Shown in pieces: positions 60,773 through 64,000 of a stretch of 64,000 nucleotides of DNA (the first letter of the stretch is position 1; the number at the start of each line of letters is the position of its first letter). Made by a program: the position numbers and the translations under genes. The stretch is taken from the NCBI RefSeq assembly GCF_029846115.1, contig NZ_JARVZZ010000001.1:310001-374000 (forward strand), in the 5' to 3' direction. Origin of the DNA: Serratia marcescens. GTDB lineage: Bacteria; Pseudomonadota; Gammaproteobacteria; Enterobacterales; Enterobacteriaceae. Below the pieces are notes generated by a model that saw nothing but the letters and a program-made list of their open reading frames with translations, had not been told where the DNA came from and ran no database searches.

Positions 60773-62455
60773 ATGGCCGATAAATCTCCCGCTAACGCAG
60801 CGACCATTGCCGTGCTGCCCCTGCTGCTGATTTGGATGGCGGTGATTCTGCCGGTCTATCATCCCAACATGGGCGGCGGCGGCCTGGCGCTGCCGCAAAA
60901 TATTCTGGCCTGGAGCGCTATGGCGCTGACCACGCTGCTCGTGACCGCCACCGTTTGTGTTGGCCGTGCCCGTCTTTCACTTACCCCCACCGCACGGCTG
61001 TTGCTGCTCGGCATCGCCGTGCTGGCGTTGCCGCTGCTGTATACCCGCCCCGAGTGGCGCGAAGATGCCCTGTGGCGCTGCGCCGGTTTGCTCGGTGGCT
61101 GGCTGTTCTATGTCGCTTGCCTGCAGCTGCGCCTCACCGCCCGGCAGCGCGACCTGTTGCTGTTCGGCCTGCTGTTCGCCGTCGGCGTTCAGGCGCTGTT
61201 GGCGGCGCTACAGCTGTTCGCCCCTGCTCTGGCCTGGGTATCTCCTAACGGCAGCCGGGTCTACGGCGTCTTTCAGCAACCGAACGTGCTCGGCAGCTTT
61301 ATCGCCACCGGGCTGGCTTTGGCGCTCTGGCTGCTGCTTGCCCCCCTCTCTGCGCCGACACAGCGGCGGCAACTCCCGCTGCTCGTGCTGCTGGTCGCTT
61401 TCTCCGCTCTGCTGGTGCTGATCCAGTCGCGCGCCGCCTGGCTGGGTGGCACCCTGGCGGCGGCGCTGCTGCTGTGGCGCTTTGCCCGCCAGCGCCCGGC
61501 CGCAAGCCGCTGGGCCGTCGGCGCGCTGTTGCTGGGTATCGCCCTTGGCCTGATGGTACTGTTCACCGGCTTTGGCCTGGATGGCCACTCAGGTCTTATC
61601 GCACGCGAAGGCTCCAATTATTCACGTCTGACAATGCTGCAAGATACCCTGAGCATGATCCTGGCCAAACCGCTGCTGGGCTGGGGCTACGGCGGCTTTG
61701 AATACAGCTTCGCGCACTTCCGCCTACAGGCAATGCCCTGGCGAGAAGTGCTGGAAGTCGCCGGGCATCCGCACAATGAAATCCTGCTGTGGTGGGTTGA
61801 GGGCGGCCTGCCAGCGCTGGCGGGTATCGTTATCGTCCTCGTCGCCGGCGCGCTGCTGCTGAAACGCGCCTGGCAACGGGATCGCGAGCAACCGGCCGGT
61901 GCCCGCGTCGGCCTGTTCCTGGTGCTGCTGCCGATGCTGATGCACACCCAGTTGGAATACCCTTTCTATCTGTCTACACCGCACTGGCTGGTGTTTCTGC
62001 TGTTGCTGGCGCTGCTGGACGGCCAAACCGGCGAGCCGCGCCCGCTGCCGTTCGCTAAAGCCCTGAGCCTGCCGGTGGCGATGGCGGCAGTCGGCGTGTT
62101 GGCAATGGCGGTCTTCGCCTGGCAAGGGCGCATGGCGCTCACCCAATCGGAGCGCACCATGCTGGCCACCATCGACAGCATCGAGCAGATGCCGCCGCCG
62201 GCCGCCTGGATCTACCGGGAGCGCAAAACCTTCGACAAGCAATCTCACGCGCTGCTGGTCTATAACCAAACGCGTGATGATGCCCTGTTGACCGGCTATC
62301 GGCAGTGGGCCAACGCCTATCTGCAGCGCCGCATCGATGCCAACGTCTACGCTACGCTGATCATGATCTTGCGCTATCAGGGGGCTCAGGCGGAAGCCGA
62401 CGCTCGCCTGCGGGAGGCCGCTTTCCTGTTTGCGCGGGATGCGCGGTTCAGGTAA
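60773..62455 (+). CDS. PglL-like O-oligosaccharyltransferase (Wzy_C family)
   Basis: Polytopic inner-membrane enzyme of 560 residues predicted to transfer lipid-linked glycan to protein serine/threonine (or to polymerise/ligate O-antigen). About ten to twelve membrane helices are visible. The PglL-type motif VFQQPNVLGSFIATG lies at about 166-180, a large periplasmic loop follows, and the catalytic-loop motif GHPHNEILLWW (His332, His334, Asn335, Glu336) lies in it; a soluble C-terminal tail resembles Wzy_C_2. The QQPN motif favours PglL over WaaL/Wzy. No pilin or LPS gene adjoins, so the acceptor cannot be read from context. The start is ATG with AGG eight bases upstream. Confidence 0.82.
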   Translation: MADKSPANAATIAVLPLLLIWMAVILPVYHPNMGGGGLALPQNILAWSAMALTTLLVTATVCVGRARLSLTPTARLLLLGIAVLALPLLYTRPEWREDALWRCAGLLGGWLFYVACLQLRLTARQRDLLLFGLLFAVGVQALLAALQLFAPALAWVSPNGSRVYGVFQQPNVLGSFIATGLALALWLLLAPLSAPTQRRQLPLLVLLVAFSALLVLIQSRAAWLGGTLAAALLLWRFARQRPAASRWAVGALLLGIALGLMVLFTGFGLDGHSGLIAREGSNYSRLTMLQDTLSMILAKPLLGWGYGGFEYSFAHFRLQAMPWREVLEVAGHPHNEILLWWVEGGLPALAGIVIVLVAGALLLKRAWQRDREQPAGARVGLFLVLLPMLMHTQLEYPFYLSTPHWLVFLLLLALLDGQTGEPRPLPFAKALSLPVAMAAVGVLAMAVFAWQGRMALTQSERTMLATIDSIEQMPPPAAWIYRERKTFDKQSHALLVYNQTRDDALLTGYRQWANAYLQRRIDANVYATLIMILRYQGAQAEADARLREAAFLFARDARFR

Positions 62456-62473
62456 ACCTATGATGGTTGGAAT

Positions 62474-62501
62474 GGCGGGAACCAATTTTATTGCTCCCGC
62501 C
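62474..62501. terminator. Hairpin between the pglL-like and ketosynthase genes
   Basis: GGCGGGA (62474-62480) and TCCCGCC (62495-62501) form a 7-base stem with an AT-rich loop between two convergent genes. The U-tract is weak. Confidence 0.55.
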
Positions 62502-62509
62502 GTGTCGAC

Positions 62510-63739
62510 TTAAACCCAACGTTTGATAATGATGGATGTATTGATGCCGCCAAACGCGAAGTTATTGCTCTGTAAGTATTCACAATCGATGCGCCGGCTT
62601 TCCCCCATAATATAATCCAGCTCACCACACTGCTCATCCGGCTGATGAAGGTTAAGCGTTGGCGCAAACCAGCCTTCGCGCATCATTTGCAAACTCATCC
62701 AGGCTTCCAGCGCACCGCAAGCTCCCAGCGTATGGCCAAAATAGCTTTTCAGCGATGAAATCGGCGTTTGGCCGCCGAAAATAGCTGCCGTAGCCTGGCT
62801 TTCAGCGATATCCCCTCGGTCAGTGGCGGTGCCATGAGCGGAGATATAGCCGATGTCCCGCACATTCAAGCCAGCTATCTTCAACGCCTGCTCCATGCAT
62901 ATTTGCATCGTTTCACGCTGCGGTTGAGTGATATGCGCCGCATCGCAATTGGTGGCAAAACCTACAATCTCACCGTAGATAGCGGCGCCGCGCGCTTTTG
63001 CATGTTCCAACTCTTCCAGGACCAAGGTCCCGGCACCTTCGCCAATCACCAGGCCATCACGCTGTCGATCGAAAGGGGACGGTGTGCTTTTAGGGCTATC
63101 GTTACGCTGGCTCGTAGCGAATAGTGTATCGAACACCGCGGCCTCCGAAGGGCAAAGCTCTTCTGCGCCACCCGCAACCATAACCCTCTGATAACCGTGA
63201 CGAATAGCCTCCCAGGCATAGCCAATCGCCTGGCTCCCGGAGGTGCATGCGCTGGAGGTCGGGATCACTCGGCCGCGCAGGCCGAAAAACAGACCGGTAT
63301 TAACCGCTGTGGTATGTGGCATCATCTGCACATAGGTGGTACCGGTGATGTTGTTGGTATGTTTTTCAGTGAGCATAGTGGCGAATTCGCTCACGGGGCC
63401 TGTGCTTCCCGTCGAAGAGCCGTAGGCGATGCCGGTTTGGCCGTTAGTCAGTACCGGATCGCCAATCAGCCCCGCTTGTTCCAATGCCAGTTCTGTAGCG
63501 CGAGTGGAAAGGAGCGAGACTCGCCCCATTGCGCGAATGCGCTTTCGGGTGTAATGCTCAGGCAGGACGAAATCATCGATTGGAGCGCCCAGTAAGGTAT
63601 GCAATCCATCATAAACCTGCCACTCGGGCATTGTCCGCACCGCATTTTCATATGCCAACAGACGCAAGGAAACATCCTGCCACCGTTCCCCAAAGGCGGT
63701 TACGCCGCCCATACCGGTGATGACGACACGACAAGTCAT
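62510..63739 (-). CDS. Beta-ketoacyl-ACP synthase of an aryl-polyene-type cluster
   Basis: KAS II-like condensing enzyme of 409 residues. The Cys-His-His triad is intact: Cys165 in TSSACTSGSQ, His302 in SAHGTATDRGD, His336 in YFGHTLGACGA, so it should be an active ketosynthase rather than a chain-length factor. The gene overlaps the upstream ketoreductase gene by four bases. The sequence resembles the terminal ketosynthase (ApeR type) of enterobacterial aryl polyene clusters rather than housekeeping FabF, and fabF normally neighbours acpP, which is not the case here. It is the last gene of the cluster, convergent with pglL. Confidence 0.85.
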   Translation of the reverse strand: MTCRVVITGMGGVTAFGERWQDVSLRLLAYENAVRTMPEWQVYDGLHTLLGAPIDDFVLPEHYTRKRIRAMGRVSLLSTRATELALEQAGLIGDPVLTNGQTGIAYGSSTGSTGPVSEFATMLTEKHTNNITGTTYVQMMPHTTAVNTGLFFGLRGRVIPTSSACTSGSQAIGYAWEAIRHGYQRVMVAGGAEELCPSEAAVFDTLFATSQRNDSPKSTPSPFDRQRDGLVIGEGAGTLVLEELEHAKARGAAIYGEIVGFATNCDAAHITQPQRETMQICMEQALKIAGLNVRDIGYISAHGTATDRGDIAESQATAAIFGGQTPISSLKSYFGHTLGACGALEAWMSLQMMREGWFAPTLNLHQPDEQCGELDYIMGESRRIDCEYLQSNNFAFGGINTSIIIKRWV

Positions 63740-64000
63740 AGCATTCCTCCGTTGATGGAAATGACCTGGCGGGTGACGTAGCCCGCAATATCGGACATTA
63801 AATAGCTCGCCAGGCCTGCGACTTCATCCGTCTGGCCCATGCGCTTCATTGGAATGATCGCCATCGCTTCTTTCAATGCGGCATCTTCCATTTCGATCAT
63901 CCCCGTGTCGATCAAGCCCGGAGCAATGCAGTTCACGGTGATTTTGCGCTTCGCAAGCTCAATGGCCAATGCTTTGGTGGCGCCAATGATCCCCGCTTTA
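63736..64000 (-). CDS. 3-oxoacyl-ACP reductase (FabG-like, SDR), N-terminal part outside window
   Basis: C-terminal 87 residues of a short-chain dehydrogenase/reductase; the reading frame runs off the right edge. The sequence enters at AKAGIIGATKALAIE, so the Lys of the catalytic YxxxK is the first complete codon visible; NCIAPGLIDTGM and the family ending TRQVISINGGML follow. It is coupled to the ketosynthase gene by an ATGA overlap and corresponds to the ketoreductase (ApeQ type) of an aryl polyene cluster. The cofactor Gly-motif lies outside. Confidence 0.85.
   Translation of the reverse strand, partial: KAGIIGATKALAIELAKRKITVNCIAPGLIDTGMIEMEDAALKEAMAIIPMKRMGQTDEVAGLASYLMSDIAGYVTRQVISINGGML

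Overview
The window reads as chromosome of a Serratia species, most likely the S. marcescens group. Gene content and protein sequences are enterobacterial throughout, coding regions are GC-rich, and the housekeeping proteins closely resemble E. coli K-12 orthologues recalled from memory. Gene order differs from E. coli, and several accessory loci are typical of Yersiniaceae. No rRNA, tRNA, CRISPR array, transposase, phage gene or plasmid gene was seen. The species call is inference from protein similarity, not a database search.

Layout. 1-5.1 kb: cell-envelope and replication block lpoA (5' end just outside), yraN, diaA, dolP, then mtgA-elbB on the minus strand. 5.1-8.6 kb: the sRNA ArcZ overlapping the 3' end of arcB, then yhcC. 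8.6-15.3 kb: glutamate synthase gltB-gltD behind a 0.7 kb control region with NtrC-like and CRP-like sites. 15.4-18.5 kb: an unassigned secreted protein, then sspBA and rpsI-rplM with its leader. 18.5-23 kb: zapE, zapG, degQ, degS. 23-36.2 kb: the envelope-biogenesis core murA, ibaG, mlaFEDCB, yrbG, kdsD, kdsC, lptCAB, followed by rpoN, hpf, ptsN, rapZ and npr (the sigma-54/PTS-Ntr cluster).

36.2-45.7 kb: the most interesting accessory region. A PRD/EIIA-type regulator, an exported beta-propeller lactonase and an eight-gene minus-strand operon lie between npr and rnk. The operon encodes a stand-alone PRD protein, an SFCGS-motif glycine-rich protein, DUF4312-, DUF4311- and DUF4310-type proteins, an amidohydrolase/deacetylase, a DgaE-like ammonia-lyase and a DgaF-like KDGP aldolase. 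The enzymes outline a route from an N-acylated amino-sugar acid through glucosaminate-6-phosphate and KDG-6-phosphate to pyruvate plus glyceraldehyde-3-phosphate. No kinase is present, so the DUF4310/4311/4312/SFCGS proteins may be an undescribed phosphorylating (PTS-like) transporter. A speculative substrate is N-acetylglucosaminate, the C1-oxidised unit left by chitin LPMO action.

45.7-64 kb: rnk; an orphan three-gene operon (FAD/NAD(P) oxidoreductase, formyltransferase, TauE/SafE exporter) divergent from an AraC regulator; cybC, tldE and darP; a complete exported barnase-like RNase with its barstar; the aaeXAB efflux operon with aaeR; a zinc-ribbon/membrane-protein operon behind a MerR-type promoter; a nucleoside hydrolase; an AT-rich 0.6 kb tract; a PglL-like O-oligosaccharyltransferase; and the 3' end of an aryl-polyene-type fatty-acid cluster (ketosynthase and partial ketoreductase) running off the right edge.
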